Of a DNA stretch of 32,272 bases, positions 17,848 through 26,033 are shown in pieces (position 1 is the stretch's first letter; each line of letters starts with the position of its first letter). A program made the translations under genes and the position numbers. Source of the stretch: Oscillospiraceae bacterium (GTDB taxonomy: Bacteria > Bacillota > Clostridia > Oscillospirales > UBA929); the NCBI GenBank assembly GCA_031255175.1, contig JAIRTA010000106.1, forward strand, positions 1-32,272, read 5' to 3'. Below the pieces are notes generated by a model. It saw nothing but the letters and a program-made list of their open reading frames with translations. It searched no databases and was not told where the DNA came from.

Positions 17848-20800
17848 ATGAACGTATATCGGTGCTATGTAGAAAAAAAACCGGGTTTCGACGGAGAGGC
17901 CCAGGCGCTCTTGGCCGATTACCGAGGGTTCTTGCGTCTTCGCACGCTGCGCGGCGTGCGGCAGTTCCACCGGTACGACATTGAGGGGATCGACGAGGCC
18001 ACCTACGCGGCGGCGCGGTCGGTTGTCCTGTCTGAGCCGGTGTGCGACAACCTCTACGAGGAGACGCTGCCGCCGCTGCCGGATACCGTACGGCTGCTGG
18101 CCTATGAATCCCTGCCCGGGCAATACGACCAGCGGGCCGACTCCTGCGCCCAGTGCATCCAGATGATCACGGGCGGCGAGAGGCCCCTGGTGCGCACGTC
18201 GCGCGTGCTGGCGCTGGACGGCATCTCGCCGGAGGAACTGGCCGTCCTCGCCGCCTATGTGATCAACCCCGTCGAATGCGGCGAAGCCCCGATGGAAAAG
18301 CCCGCGACACTGCGCCGGTCACTCGAACCGCCCGCGCCGGTGGCTGTCCTCGACGGTTTCACCGCGCTGGGCGAGGCGGGCCTTTCGGCGCTGCACGCCG
18401 CCCACGGCCTCGCAATGGACATGGCGGACCTGCTGTACCTCCAGGCGTACTTTCGCGCCGAGGAACGCGACCCCACGGTGACGGAGCTCAAAGTGGTGGA
18501 CACATACTGGTCGGACCACTGCCGCCACACAACGTTCCACACGCATCTGAGCCGGGTCGCCATCGGCGACGCCCGTGTGCGGCAGGCCTACGACGCCTAC
18601 TTGGCGGTGCGGCGGGAGATCTACGGCGCCGGGGCCAAAAACCGTCCGGTGACCCTGATGGACATCGCCACCTGCGGCACGAAATGGCTGAAGAAGCGGG
18701 GCCGCCTGCCCCATTTGGACGATTCGGCCGAGGTGAACGCCTGCACGGTGCGCGTGCGGGCCGACGTGGACGGGCGCGAGGAGGACTGGCTCCTGCTGTT
18801 CAAAAACGAGACGCACAACCACCCCACGGAGATCGAACCCTTCGGCGGCGCGGCCACCTGCATCGGCGGCGCGATCCGCGACCCCCTTTCGGGGCGGGCC
18901 TATGTGTACCAGGCGATGCGCGTGACCGGCAGCGGCGACCCGCGCGCGCCGGTGTCCGACACCCTGTCCGGCAAGCTGCCACAGCGCAAGCTGACCGTCA
19001 CGGCCGCGGCCGGTTACTCGTCCTACGGCAACCAGATCGGCGTCGCCACGGGCCTCGTGCGGGAGATCTACCACCCCGGCTATCTCGCCAAGCGCATGGA
19101 GTTGGGCGCGGTGGTGGCGGCGGCGCCCGCCGGAGCCGTCGTTCGGGAGACGCCCGCGCCGGGTGACCTGGTGATCCTGCTGGGGGGCCGCACCGGCCGG
19201 GACGGGATCGGAGGCGCCACGGGTTCCTCCAAGAGCCACAACACGCAGTCCGTCTCGGACTGCGCCGCCGAGGTGCAAAAGGGCAACGCCCCCGAGGAGC
19301 GCAAGCTGCAACGGCTGTTCAAAGACCCCGACGTCACGCGTCTCATCCGCCGCTGCAACGACTTCGGCGCGGGCGGCGTCGCCGTGGCCGTCGGCGAACT
19401 GGCCGACGGACTTCTCATCCGGCTGGACCGGGTGCCCAAAAAGTATGAGGGGCTGACCGGCACGGAACTCGCGATCTCGGAGTCACAGGAGCGCATGGCG
19501 GTCGTCGTGTCGCCCGGCGACGCCGCGCGGTTCATCGCAGCGGCCGAAGCGGAAAACCTGGAGGCCACCGTCGTCGCCGAGGTAACGGAATCGCCCCGGC
19601 TTGTGATGGAACACGAAGGCCGCGTGATCGTGGACCTCGCGCGCGCCTTCTTGGACGCCAATGGCGCGGCGCGGCGGGCCTCGGTGCACGTCGCCCCCAC
19701 GCCGCCGCGGTCCGGCCCCGCGCCGGATGCCGACGAACTGGCGGAGCGGCTGCTGCTGCTCGTCTCCGACCTCAATTTTTGTTCGCAAAAGGGTCTGGTG
19801 GAGCGGTTCGACAACACCGTGGGCGCGGGCTCCGTGCTCATGCCCCACGGAGGCAAGCACCGTCTCACCCCCACGCAGGTCATGGCGGCGCTGCTGCCGG
19901 TGCCGGTCGGGCACACCACCGGCACGGCCAGTGTGATGAGCCACGCGTTTGACCCGTATCTCTCGGAAAGCGATCCGTTCGACGCCGCGCGGCGGGCGGT
20001 GATCGAATCGGTGGCCAAGCTGGCAGCCGCCGGGTGTTCCCACCGGGAGGCCTATCTCACACTGCAGGAATATTTCCCGCGGCTGCGCGGGGACGCGGAC
20101 CGGTGGGGTCTGCCCTTCGCCGCGCTGCTGGGCGCCTTTGAGACCCAATGCGCGCTGGGCGTCGCCGCCATTGGGGGCAAGGATTCGATGTCCGGGTCGT
20201 TTTTAGACTTGGACGTACCGCCCACGCTGGTCTCGTTCGCCGTCGCGCCGGGCCGGGCGGCGGATCTTCTCTCCCCCGAATGGAAGGGCGCCGGGCACCC
20301 GGTGAGCCTGCTGTGCGCGCCGGCCGGCATCGGAGGCCCGGACTACCGGGGCCTCGCCGCCCTCTGGGACCGCTTTCACGCGCTGTGCGCCGAGGGGCGG
20401 ATCCTGTCCGCCTGGGCGCTTGAGACCGGCGGCACGGCCGGCGCGCTGTGCATGATGAGCCTCGGCAACGGCGTCGGCTTCGAGGCCGCGCCGGAGACCC
20501 AAAAATACGATTGGTTCGCCCGGCACTCCGGCGCGCTCGTCGTCGAGAGCGAAACGCCCCTCGAGGGCGCACAGCTGCTCGGCCATACGACAGACACGGG
20601 CAAACTCGTCATCGGCGCCACCGTTTTGCCGCTCTCCGCGCTGCGCGCGGCCTGGGAGGCGCCGCTGGAACACGTCTTCCCCACCCGCGTGCCGGATACA
20701 ACAGAGACAGACACCCCGGCAGACATCAAAGCAGACGCCGAAGCAGACGCCGGGACAGGCGCCGGGGCGGACCCGCAACCCGGCGCCGGTGAAGCGCCGG

Positions 20801-21660
20801 AGTGCGCCGCCGTCACATACGGCGCGCGCGCGATGCTGCGGCCCCGCACCAAGCCCGGGCGGCCCCGCGCCGTCGTCCCCGTCTTCCCGGGCACCAACTG
20901 CGAATACGACACCGCCCGCGCGCTGTCGGAGGCGGGGGCGGACCCGGAGCTGGTTGTGGTGCGCAACCTGACGCCGGCGGCGCTGGCCGACTCGGAACAG
21001 GCCATGAACCAAGCGCTGCGCCGCGCGCAGATGCTGGTGCTGCCGGGCGGGTTCTCCGCCGGCGACGAACCGGACGGCTCGGGCAAATTCATCGCCGCTT
21101 TCTTCCGCAGCCCGCGCCTGTCCGACGCGGTCCGCGCGCTGCTCTACCAAAACGACGGGCTCATCCTCGGCATCTGCAACGGATTCCAGGCGCTCATCAA
21201 GCTCGGCCTCGTCCCGTTTGGGGACATCCGCCCCCCCGAAGAAGCCGACTGCACGCTGACGTTCAACACAATCGGCCGCTACCAGTCCCGCTATGTGACG
21301 ACGCGCGTGGCCTCCGTGCTGTCGCCGTGGCTGCGGCACTGCGAACCGGGCGACACGCACACCATCGCCGTGGCGCACGGGGAGGGGCGTTTTGTCGCCT
21401 CGCCGGTGGCGCTGGAGCGTCTCATCTACAGCGGACAGGTGGCGTTTCAGTACTGCGACCCGGACGGGCGCGTCTCGATGGACATCGCCCACAACCCAAA
21501 CGGCTCCCTGCTGGCCGTCGAAGGGATCACAAGCCCCGACGGTCGGGTCCTCGGCAAGATGGGCCACACGGAGCGGGCCGGTCAATATCTGGCCAAAAAC
21601 ATCCCCGGCGAAAAGGCACAGCCTCTCTTCGCCGGCGGCGTGGATTATTTCCGTTTGTGA
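17848..21660 (+). CDS. purL: Phosphoribosylformylglycinamidine synthase, single chain
   Basis: A 1,270-residue FGAM synthase (fourth step of purine synthesis: FGAR plus glutamine and ATP to FGAM). Synthetase motifs include TYWSDHCRHTTF (His224, His227), FKNETHNHPTEIEPFGG (from 318) and, in the second half, GGKDSMSGSF. The C-terminal glutaminase starts near 1010: PVFPGTNCEYD, LPGGFSAGDE, nucleophile Cys1110 in GICNGFQ, then AHGEGRF. It is the large one-piece form rather than the three-protein PurSLQ of Bacillus. An Ala/Asp/Glu/Thr/Gly-rich, low-complexity linker (about 948-985) separates synthetase and glutaminase. A strong AGGAGGG precedes the ATG. No purine riboswitch fits in the 39-base gap upstream. 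Confidence 0.97.
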   Translation: MNVYRCYVEKKPGFDGEAQALLADYRGFLRLRTLRGVRQFHRYDIEGIDEATYAAARSVVLSEPVCDNLYEETLPPLPDTVRLLAYESLPGQYDQRADSCAQCIQMITGGERPLVRTSRVLALDGISPEELAVLAAYVINPVECGEAPMEKPATLRRSLEPPAPVAVLDGFTALGEAGLSALHAAHGLAMDMADLLYLQAYFRAEERDPTVTELKVVDTYWSDHCRHTTFHTHLSRVAIGDARVRQAYDAYLAVRREIYGAGAKNRPVTLMDIATCGTKWLKKRGRLPHLDDSAEVNACTVRVRADVDGREEDWLLLFKNETHNHPTEIEPFGGAATCIGGAIRDPLSGRAYVYQAMRVTGSGDPRAPVSDTLSGKLPQRKLTVTAAAGYSSYGNQIGVATGLVREIYHPGYLAKRMELGAVVAAAPAGAVVRETPAPGDLVILLGGRTGRDGIGGATGSSKSHNTQSVSDCAAEVQKGNAPEERKLQRLFKDPDVTRLIRRCNDFGAGGVAVAVGELADGLLIRLDRVPKKYEGLTGTELAISESQERMAVVVSPGDAARFIAAAEAENLEATVVAEVTESPRLVMEHEGRVIVDLARAFLDANGAARRASVHVAPTPPRSGPAPDADELAERLLLLVSDLNFCSQKGLVERFDNTVGAGSVLMPHGGKHRLTPTQVMAALLPVPVGHTTGTASVMSHAFDPYLSESDPFDAARRAVIESVAKLAAAGCSHREAYLTLQEYFPRLRGDADRWGLPFAALLGAFETQCALGVAAIGGKDSMSGSFLDLDVPPTLVSFAVAPGRAADLLSPEWKGAGHPVSLLCAPAGIGGPDYRGLAALWDRFHALCAEGRILSAWALETGGTAGALCMMSLGNGVGFEAAPETQKYDWFARHSGALVVESETPLEGAQLLGHTTDTGKLVIGATVLPLSALRAAWEAPLEHVFPTRVPDTTETDTPADIKADAEADAGTGAGADPQPGAGEAPECAAVTYGARAMLRPRTKPGRPRAVVPVFPGTNCEYDTARALSEAGADPELVVVRNLTPAALADSEQAMNQALRRAQMLVLPGGFSAGDEPDGSGKFIAAFFRSPRLSDAVRALLYQNDGLILGICNGFQALIKLGLVPFGDIRPPEEADCTLTFNTIGRYQSRYVTTRVASVLSPWLRHCEPGDTHTIAVAHGEGRFVASPVALERLIYSGQVAFQYCDPDGRVSMDIAHNPNGSLLAVEGITSPDGRVLGKMGHTERAGQYLAKNIPGEKAQPLFAGGVDYFRL

Positions 21661-21711
21661 CGCCGCCCCGGCACGCGGGACGCATGACAAGCATCGGTTT
21701 ACGGAGGGTAT

Positions 21712-22395
21712 ATGAAAGTAACGGCCATACATAGCAAGCCGCTCGGCAGCACGCACGCGGTCGCGGGGATGCTGCTTGGCGAAATCAAGAAATCGAGCCC
21801 CGACGCAGAAGTCAGAGAGTTCGTTGTCGCGGGTTTCAAGCCCTGCGCGGGGTGTTTTTCCTGTTTTTCCAAAGGCGAGGAACACTGCCCGCACTACGGT
21901 GATGTCCACCCGATCATCACGGCCATTGAGGAATCCGACGTTGTGATACTCGATTGTCCGACGTATTGCCTGGGCATATCAGGCGCGATGAAATCTTTTC
22001 TCGACCATCTCGGCTATCGGTGGTTCGCGCATAGGCCGCACCCGTCGATGAAGCACAAAATCGGAGTCGCCATCTCCACAACGGGCACCCTGGGCGCGAA
22101 AGCGGTCACAAAAGCGCTGAAAAGCCAGTTCTTCGGCTTGACCGCGGCCAAATGCTACCGGCTTTCGTTTTCGGTCGCGGGATTCGACTGGAACGACGTA
22201 AAAGACAATAAGAAGCGGAAAATCGCGCGCGCGGTTCAAAAAACAGCGCGCAAGGTTGCCGCCGGATCCGGCAGGGCAAACCGGAGCCTATATCTGCGCT
22301 TTATTTTGCGAGCCATGCGGATTGTGCAGAGCAAAAACGACTGGTTCCCGCTCGACAAAGCGTGGTGGCAAAAACAAGGCTGGATCGGCACCTGA
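21712..22395 (+). CDS. Flavodoxin-like NAD(P)H-dependent oxidoreductase
   Basis: A 227-residue protein with the FMN-reductase/flavodoxin fold. It opens with a beta strand and phosphate-binding turn (VTAIHSKPLGSTHAVAGML), followed by a Cys-rich stretch CAGCFSCFSKGEEHC (46-60) typical of clostridial multimeric flavodoxin-type or iron-sulfur flavoproteins. DVVILDCPTYCLGISGAMKSFLDH is the usual second flavin-contacting region (within about 75-100). The tail (from about 175) is basic and unusual for the family. Its substrate is unknown. GGAGG lies 5 bases before the ATG. It follows purL by 51 bases and is probably read from the same transcript, then ends in a terminator. Confidence 0.82.
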   Translation: MKVTAIHSKPLGSTHAVAGMLLGEIKKSSPDAEVREFVVAGFKPCAGCFSCFSKGEEHCPHYGDVHPIITAIEESDVVILDCPTYCLGISGAMKSFLDHLGYRWFAHRPHPSMKHKIGVAISTTGTLGAKAVTKALKSQFFGLTAAKCYRLSFSVAGFDWNDVKDNKKRKIARAVQKTARKVAAGSGRANRSLYLRFILRAMRIVQSKNDWFPLDKAWWQKQGWIGT

Positions 22396-22444
22396 CAGCC
22401 GCTTCGCCCGCGGTGTATGCGGTGATGTTGGACATGCCGCGCAG

Positions 22445-22484
22445 AACAGCGCAACCGTTGCCATTGCTTCGGTTGCGCTGTTTT
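22445..22484 (+). terminator. Intrinsic terminator after the oxidoreductase gene
   Basis: A perfect 13-bp stem (AACAGCGCAACCG, 22445-22457, with 22470-22482) closes a 12-base loop and overlaps a TTTT run at 22481-22484. Confidence 0.85.
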
Positions 22485-22506
22485 ATGCGGTCAAACCCAT
22501 TATATG

Positions 22507-22518
22507 GTAAATATTTAC
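22507..22518. promoter_or_regulatory. Palindrome upstream of the dehydrogenase promoter
   Basis: GTAAATATTTAC is a perfect 12-base palindrome lying 44 bases upstream of the -35 box, in AT-rich sequence. It may be an activator or repressor site (inference); AT-rich palindromes also arise by chance. Confidence 0.3.
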
Positions 22519-22555
22519 ATAAATGCCTTATTTTCTATAGGAGAAAGCGTCGTTA

Positions 22556-22573
22556 CGCATTATAGACAATGCG
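22556..22573. promoter_or_regulatory. Candidate operator overlapping the -35 box
   Basis: CGCATT and AATGCG form a 6-bp inverted repeat around a 6-base centre. The repeat covers the -35 hexamer (22563-22568), where a bound repressor would block RNA polymerase. This is a positional inference only. Confidence 0.35.
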
Positions 22574-22591
22574 ATAAGAATGTGCTATAAT
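22563..22591 (+). promoter_or_regulatory. Extended -10 promoter of the dehydrogenase gene
   Basis: TAGACA (22563-22568), a 17-base spacer and a perfect TATAAT (22586-22591) preceded by TGC, i.e. an extended -10. This is among the best promoters in the window and suggests strong expression of the next gene. Confidence 0.82.
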
Positions 22592-22656
22592 AATCTCAGG
22601 TAATTATCATTTTCCACCTTTATCTACAATTTTCATTCAGAAAAGAGGTTTCTTTC

Positions 22657-23685
22657 ATGCGCAAAATCAAGGTGGTCCAGTATGGATGTGGCAAGATGGC
22701 CAAATACACCCTCCGCTACCTTTATGAGGTCGGCGCGGAGATCGTGGGGGCGATCGACGTGAACCCCGACATCGTGGGGATGGACGTGGGCGACTATGCG
22801 GAACTGGGCTTCAAGCTGGGCGTCCCGATCCGCAGCGACGCCGACGCGGTGCTCGACGAGTGCGATGCCGACGTGGCCGTTCTCACCCTGTTCAGCTTCA
22901 TGAACGACGTCTACCCGCACTTCGCGCGCTGCGCCCAGCGGGGTATCAACGTGGTGACGACCTGCGAGGAGGCCATCTACCCCTGGACGACGGCCTCGGC
23001 TATCACCAACAAACTGGACAAGCTGGCCAAGGAGACCGGCTGCACGATCGTCGGCTCCGGGATGCAGGACATCTTCTGGGTCAACCTGGTCGCGCTGGTG
23101 GCGGCCGGCACGCACCGGATCGACAAGATCGAGGGCGCGGTCAGCTACAATGTGGAGGACTACGGCCTGGCGCTCGCCCAGGCCCACGGCGTGGGCCTCA
23201 CGCCCGAACAGTTTGAAAAAGACATCGCCCACCCCGAGACGCTGGAGCCCTCCTATGTGTGGAATTCCAACGAGTCCCTCTGCGCCAAGATGGGCTGGAC
23301 GATCAAGTCCCAAACGCAGAAATGCGTGCCCTATTTTTACGACAAGGACCTGCGCTCCGAGACCTTGGGCAGCGTGATCCCGAAGGGGCATTGCATCGGC
23401 ATGAGCGCCGTCGTCACCACAGAGACCTTCCAAGGGCCGGTGATCGAGACCCAATGTATCGGCAAGGTGTACGGCCCCGACGACGGGGATATGTGTGACT
23501 GGAAGATTCTCGGCGAACCGGACACCGTCTTCTATGTCCAAAAGCCCGCCACGGTGGAGCACACCTGCGCGACCATCGTAAACCGCATCCCCTCCGTCCT
23601 CAACGCGCCCGCCGGCTATGTCACGGTGGATGAACTGGCGGAGATCGCCTACGCCGCCTATCCGCTGCATTTCTACGTCGAATGA
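22657..23685 (+). CDS. NAD(P)-dependent dehydrogenase, DapB-like / 2,4-diaminopentanoate dehydrogenase-like
   Basis: A 342-residue oxidoreductase. The N-terminal Rossmann fold starts with [17 protein letters not shown] (6-22, G-x-G-x-x-A type), followed by an acidic strand end ([10 protein letters not shown]) and [15 protein letters not shown], as in dihydrodipicolinate-reductase-related enzymes. It is longer than true DapB (about 270) and lacks its usual HHxxKxDxPSGTA motif. It more resembles the family that includes 2,4-diaminopentanoate dehydrogenase of ornithine fermentation. No other ornithine-pathway gene is in the window, so the substrate is open. AAGAGG precedes the ATG. It is a single-gene unit, with its own promoter and terminator. 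Confidence 0.75.
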   Translation: MRKIKVVQYGCGKMAKYTLRYLYEVGAEIVGAIDVNPDIVGMDVGDYAELGFKLGVPIRSDADAVLDECDADVAVLTLFSFMNDVYPHFARCAQRGINVVTTCEEAIYPWTTASAITNKLDKLAKETGCTIVGSGMQDIFWVNLVALVAAGTHRIDKIEGAVSYNVEDYGLALAQAHGVGLTPEQFEKDIAHPETLEPSYVWNSNESLCAKMGWTIKSQTQKCVPYFYDKDLRSETLGSVIPKGHCIGMSAVVTTETFQGPVIETQCIGKVYGPDDGDMCDWKILGEPDTVFYVQKPATVEHTCATIVNRIPSVLNAPAGYVTVDELAEIAYAAYPLHFYVE

Positions 23686-23713
23686 TCCGCCGGCCGGTTT
23701 GACAAAATCAAAG

Positions 23714-23756
23714 GCCGGTTCCGCTTCGCACGGGCGAAACGGAACCGGCTCTTTTT
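23714..23756 (+). terminator. Terminator between the dehydrogenase and htpG genes
   Basis: A 10-bp stem GCCGGTTCCG/CGGAACCGGC (23714-23723 with 23740-23749) is followed by TCTTTTT. The genes on both sides converge here, and a shorter T-run on the other strand could let it serve htpG too. Confidence 0.85.
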
Positions 23757-23803
23757 GCCGGGATCTTGTTTCCTGCATCATGCAGGCAAGCGACGCCGCC
23801 GCT

Positions 23804-25696
23804 TTAGAGGCCTTCCGCGAGGAGGGCGCATACGGCTTCGGCGTGGGCGGCCGGGTCTTCGACAGGCAGGCCCTCGACCAGGCGCGCCTGGTTGTAAAGG
23901 ATCTCCGTCACCGTCTTCAGCTTGTCGGAGTCCGCTCCGTGGAGCCGGTCCAGCGCGGCGAACAGCGGGTGCGCGGCGTTGAGTTCCAGCACCTTCTGCG
24001 CGGCCACTTTGTCTGGCGTCGGCATGGCGTTTAACACCTTTTCCATCTCAATCGACACCTCGCCCCGGCTGGTGAGACAGGCCGGGTGGCTCTTCAGCCG
24101 GCCGGAGAGTGTCACGTCGGCCACTTTGCCGTCCAGCGCGTCCTTCATAAACCGGAGCATCTCCGCGTGCGTGCGCGTCTGTTCCTCGGCCTGTTTTTTC
24201 TCCTCCTCGGTGGTGAGATCCAGGCCGCTCGCGGATACGGACTGGAATTTCTTGTCCGCGAACGTCCCAAAGACCCGCAGCACAAACTCGTCCACGTCGT
24301 CGGTCAGGTAGAGAATGTCGAACCCGCGCTCGCGCACGAGTTCCGTCTGCGGCATCCGGTCGAGGGCCGCCACGCCGGCGCCCGCCGCGTAGTAGATGAC
24401 CTCCTGCTCCTCCTTCATGGACTCCACATACTCCGCCAGGGTGATCCGCTTCTTCTGCGCGGCGGAATAAAACAGCAGCAGTTCCTGCAACAGCTCCCGG
24501 TTCTCGCCAAAGCCGGTGTAGGCGCCCGCTTTGAGCTGCAAACCAAAGGATTCGAAGAACGCGTCGTAAGTCTCGCGTTCCTCGCGCAGCATCTTGAGCA
24601 GCTCGTTTTTGATGCGCTTCTCGAGGCCCGCGGCGATCACTTTGAGCTGCCGGTCGTGCTGGAGCATCTCGCGCGAGATGTTGAGGGAGAGGTCCTGCGA
24701 ATCCACAAGGCCGCGTACAAAGCTGAAGTGGTCGGGCAGCAAATCGGCGCACTTCTCCATGATCATCACACCGGACGAATACAGCGCCAGCCCCTTCTCG
24801 AACTCCTTGGTGTAGTAGTTGTACGGCGCCTGCTTGGGGATGAAGAGCAGCGCGTGGTAGGTGGCCAGGCCCTCGTTCGCCGCGTGGATCACGCGCAGCG
24901 GGGGTGTGAAGTCGTAGAATTTATCCCGATAAAACTGATGGTACTCCTCTTCGGTGACCTCGCTCCGGTTCCGGCGCCAAAGAGGCACCATGCTGTTGAC
25001 GGTCTCCGTCTCCACAACGGTCTCATATTCGGATTCGGAGCCCTCTTTGAGACGGCTGTGCTCCAGATCCATCCGAATCGGGTAACGGATGTAGTCGGAA
25101 TACTTTCGAACCAACTCCGCCAGGCGCCGCGTCTCCAAAAATTCGTCGTAGTGCTCGTCCGGCTCGTCCTTTTTTACGGTGAGCACGATGTCCGTACCGA
25201 CCTCCGCCTTCTCGCAGGGCTCGATCATGTACCCCTCGGCGCCGCGCGAATGCCAGCGCCACGCCTCATCGGCCCCATACGCGCGCGAGGACACGCTGAC
25301 CTCAGCGGCCACCATAAACGCCGAGTAAAATCCGACCCCAAACTGGCCGATCACATTCAGATCGTCCAGCTTTTCCGCGTTTTCGCGGCGAAAATCCAAC
25401 GTGCCGCTCCGGGCGATGACGCCCAGGTTCTGCTCCAGCTCGTCTTTCGTCATGCCGACGCCGTTGTCCGACAGCGTGATCTGCCGCTCCGCCTTGTCCA
25501 CCGTCAGCCTGATCTGAAAATCCTCCCGGGTCTTGCCCACGTTCGGGTCCGTCAGCGACTGAAAATAGAGCTTGTCGATCGCGTCGCTCGCGTTGGAGAT
25601 GAGCTCCCGCAAGAAGATCTCCTTGTGTGTGTAGATCGAGTGGATCATCAGATCAAGCAGCCGCTTCGACTCGGACTTGAACTGTTTGACAGCCAA
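23804..25696 (-). CDS. htpG: Molecular chaperone HtpG (Hsp90)
   Basis: A 630-residue ATP-dependent chaperone of the cytoplasm. The GHKL ATPase domain has FLRELISNASDAIDK (28-42, with Glu31 and Asn35), DNGVGMT and GQFGVGFYSAFMV. The middle domain includes GLVDSQDLSLNISREMLQ, with the Arg that reaches the ATP phosphates, and the C-terminal dimerisation domain is complete. The start is TTG at 25696, with GAGGAG 8 bases upstream; it gives the normal family length and begins MAVKQFKSE, while the longer frame to 25852 would run through the promoter. Transcription is probably controlled by HrcA through a CIRCE element at the start site. Confidence 0.96.
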   Translation of the reverse strand: MAVKQFKSESKRLLDLMIHSIYTHKEIFLRELISNASDAIDKLYFQSLTDPNVGKTREDFQIRLTVDKAERQITLSDNGVGMTKDELEQNLGVIARSGTLDFRRENAEKLDDLNVIGQFGVGFYSAFMVAAEVSVSSRAYGADEAWRWHSRGAEGYMIEPCEKAEVGTDIVLTVKKDEPDEHYDEFLETRRLAELVRKYSDYIRYPIRMDLEHSRLKEGSESEYETVVETETVNSMVPLWRRNRSEVTEEEYHQFYRDKFYDFTPPLRVIHAANEGLATYHALLFIPKQAPYNYYTKEFEKGLALYSSGVMIMEKCADLLPDHFSFVRGLVDSQDLSLNISREMLQHDRQLKVIAAGLEKRIKNELLKMLREERETYDAFFESFGLQLKAGAYTGFGENRELLQELLLFYSAAQKKRITLAEYVESMKEEQEVIYYAAGAGVAALDRMPQTELVRERGFDILYLTDDVDEFVLRVFGTFADKKFQSVSASGLDLTTEEEKKQAEEQTRTHAEMLRFMKDALDGKVADVTLSGRLKSHPACLTSRGEVSIEMEKVLNAMPTPDKVAAQKVLELNAAHPLFAALDRLHGADSDKLKTVTEILYNQARLVEGLPVEDPAAHAEAVCALLAEGL

Positions 25697-25704
25697 TTGC
25701 CTCA

Positions 25705-25710
25705 CTCCTC
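25705..25710 (-). promoter_or_regulatory. Ribosome binding site choosing the TTG start of htpG
   Basis: GAGGAG on the minus strand lies 8 bases from TTG at 25696. No ATG in this frame is near the conserved N-terminus. Confidence 0.8.
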
Positions 25711-25761
25711 TTCCTGGCCCCGCGCGCCCGACCGCCGTCCGGCCCCGGGGGCTTCTGTGGT

Positions 25762-25788
25762 TTGGCACTCTCTTGGCGCGAGTGCCAA
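25762..25788 (-). promoter_or_regulatory. CIRCE operator (HrcA site) of htpG
   Basis: TTGGCACTC, a 9-base spacer and GAGTGCCAA form a perfect inverted repeat. The CIRCE consensus is TTAGCACTC-N9-GAGTGCTAA; the only difference is one symmetrical change per arm, so pairing is kept. It begins right after the -10 box and covers the predicted transcription start, as in known HrcA-repressed heat-shock genes. Confidence 0.93.
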
Positions 25789-25792
25789 TACT

Positions 25793-25820
25793 ATTGTATC
25801 CAATTTGGCGAAAAATGCAA
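25793..25820 (-). promoter_or_regulatory. htpG promoter
   Basis: TTGCAT (25820-25815), a 16-base spacer and TACAAT (25798-25793) on the minus strand. The CIRCE element starts 4 bases downstream of the -10 box. Confidence 0.75.
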
Positions 25821-25858
25821 GAGAAAAAATTTAACCCGCCGCGCGGCGGCACACGAGA

Positions 25859-25887
25859 TTGACAATTTCGTGCCGGTCATGGATAAT
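25859..25887 (+). promoter_or_regulatory. Promoter of the DUF1015 gene
   Basis: A perfect TTGACA (25859-25864), 17 bases and GATAAT (25882-25887), divergent from the htpG promoter. The leader of about 140 bases contains a GCGGCG/CGCCGC hairpin but no recognisable riboswitch. Confidence 0.8.
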
Positions 25888-26033
25888 AGAGAGGCGGCGC
25901 ACACGCCGCGAGATCGTCAGAGAACCGCCCGGATCCCCCGCGAAATCGGACCGCCGGACTTGCGGCGCGAGGCGATCGCGTCAAAAAGCGAACGGGCGGG
26001 TACAGTCCGGCGTTCCCGCAGAGAAAGGAAGTC

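Noticed and set aside
20203..21909. A 568-codon minus-strand frame opposite purL
   Set aside because: It spans purL, the intergenic region and the next gene without a ribosome binding site or a recognisable domain.
22504..22522. ArgR (ARG box) site upstream of the dehydrogenase gene
   Set aside because: The palindrome has the outer TATG/CATA resemblance, but the inner bases do not match the ARG box.
24086..25834. A 582-codon open frame antisense to htpG
   Set aside because: It is a composition shadow of a strongly coding GC-rich gene and would run through the htpG promoter and CIRCE site.
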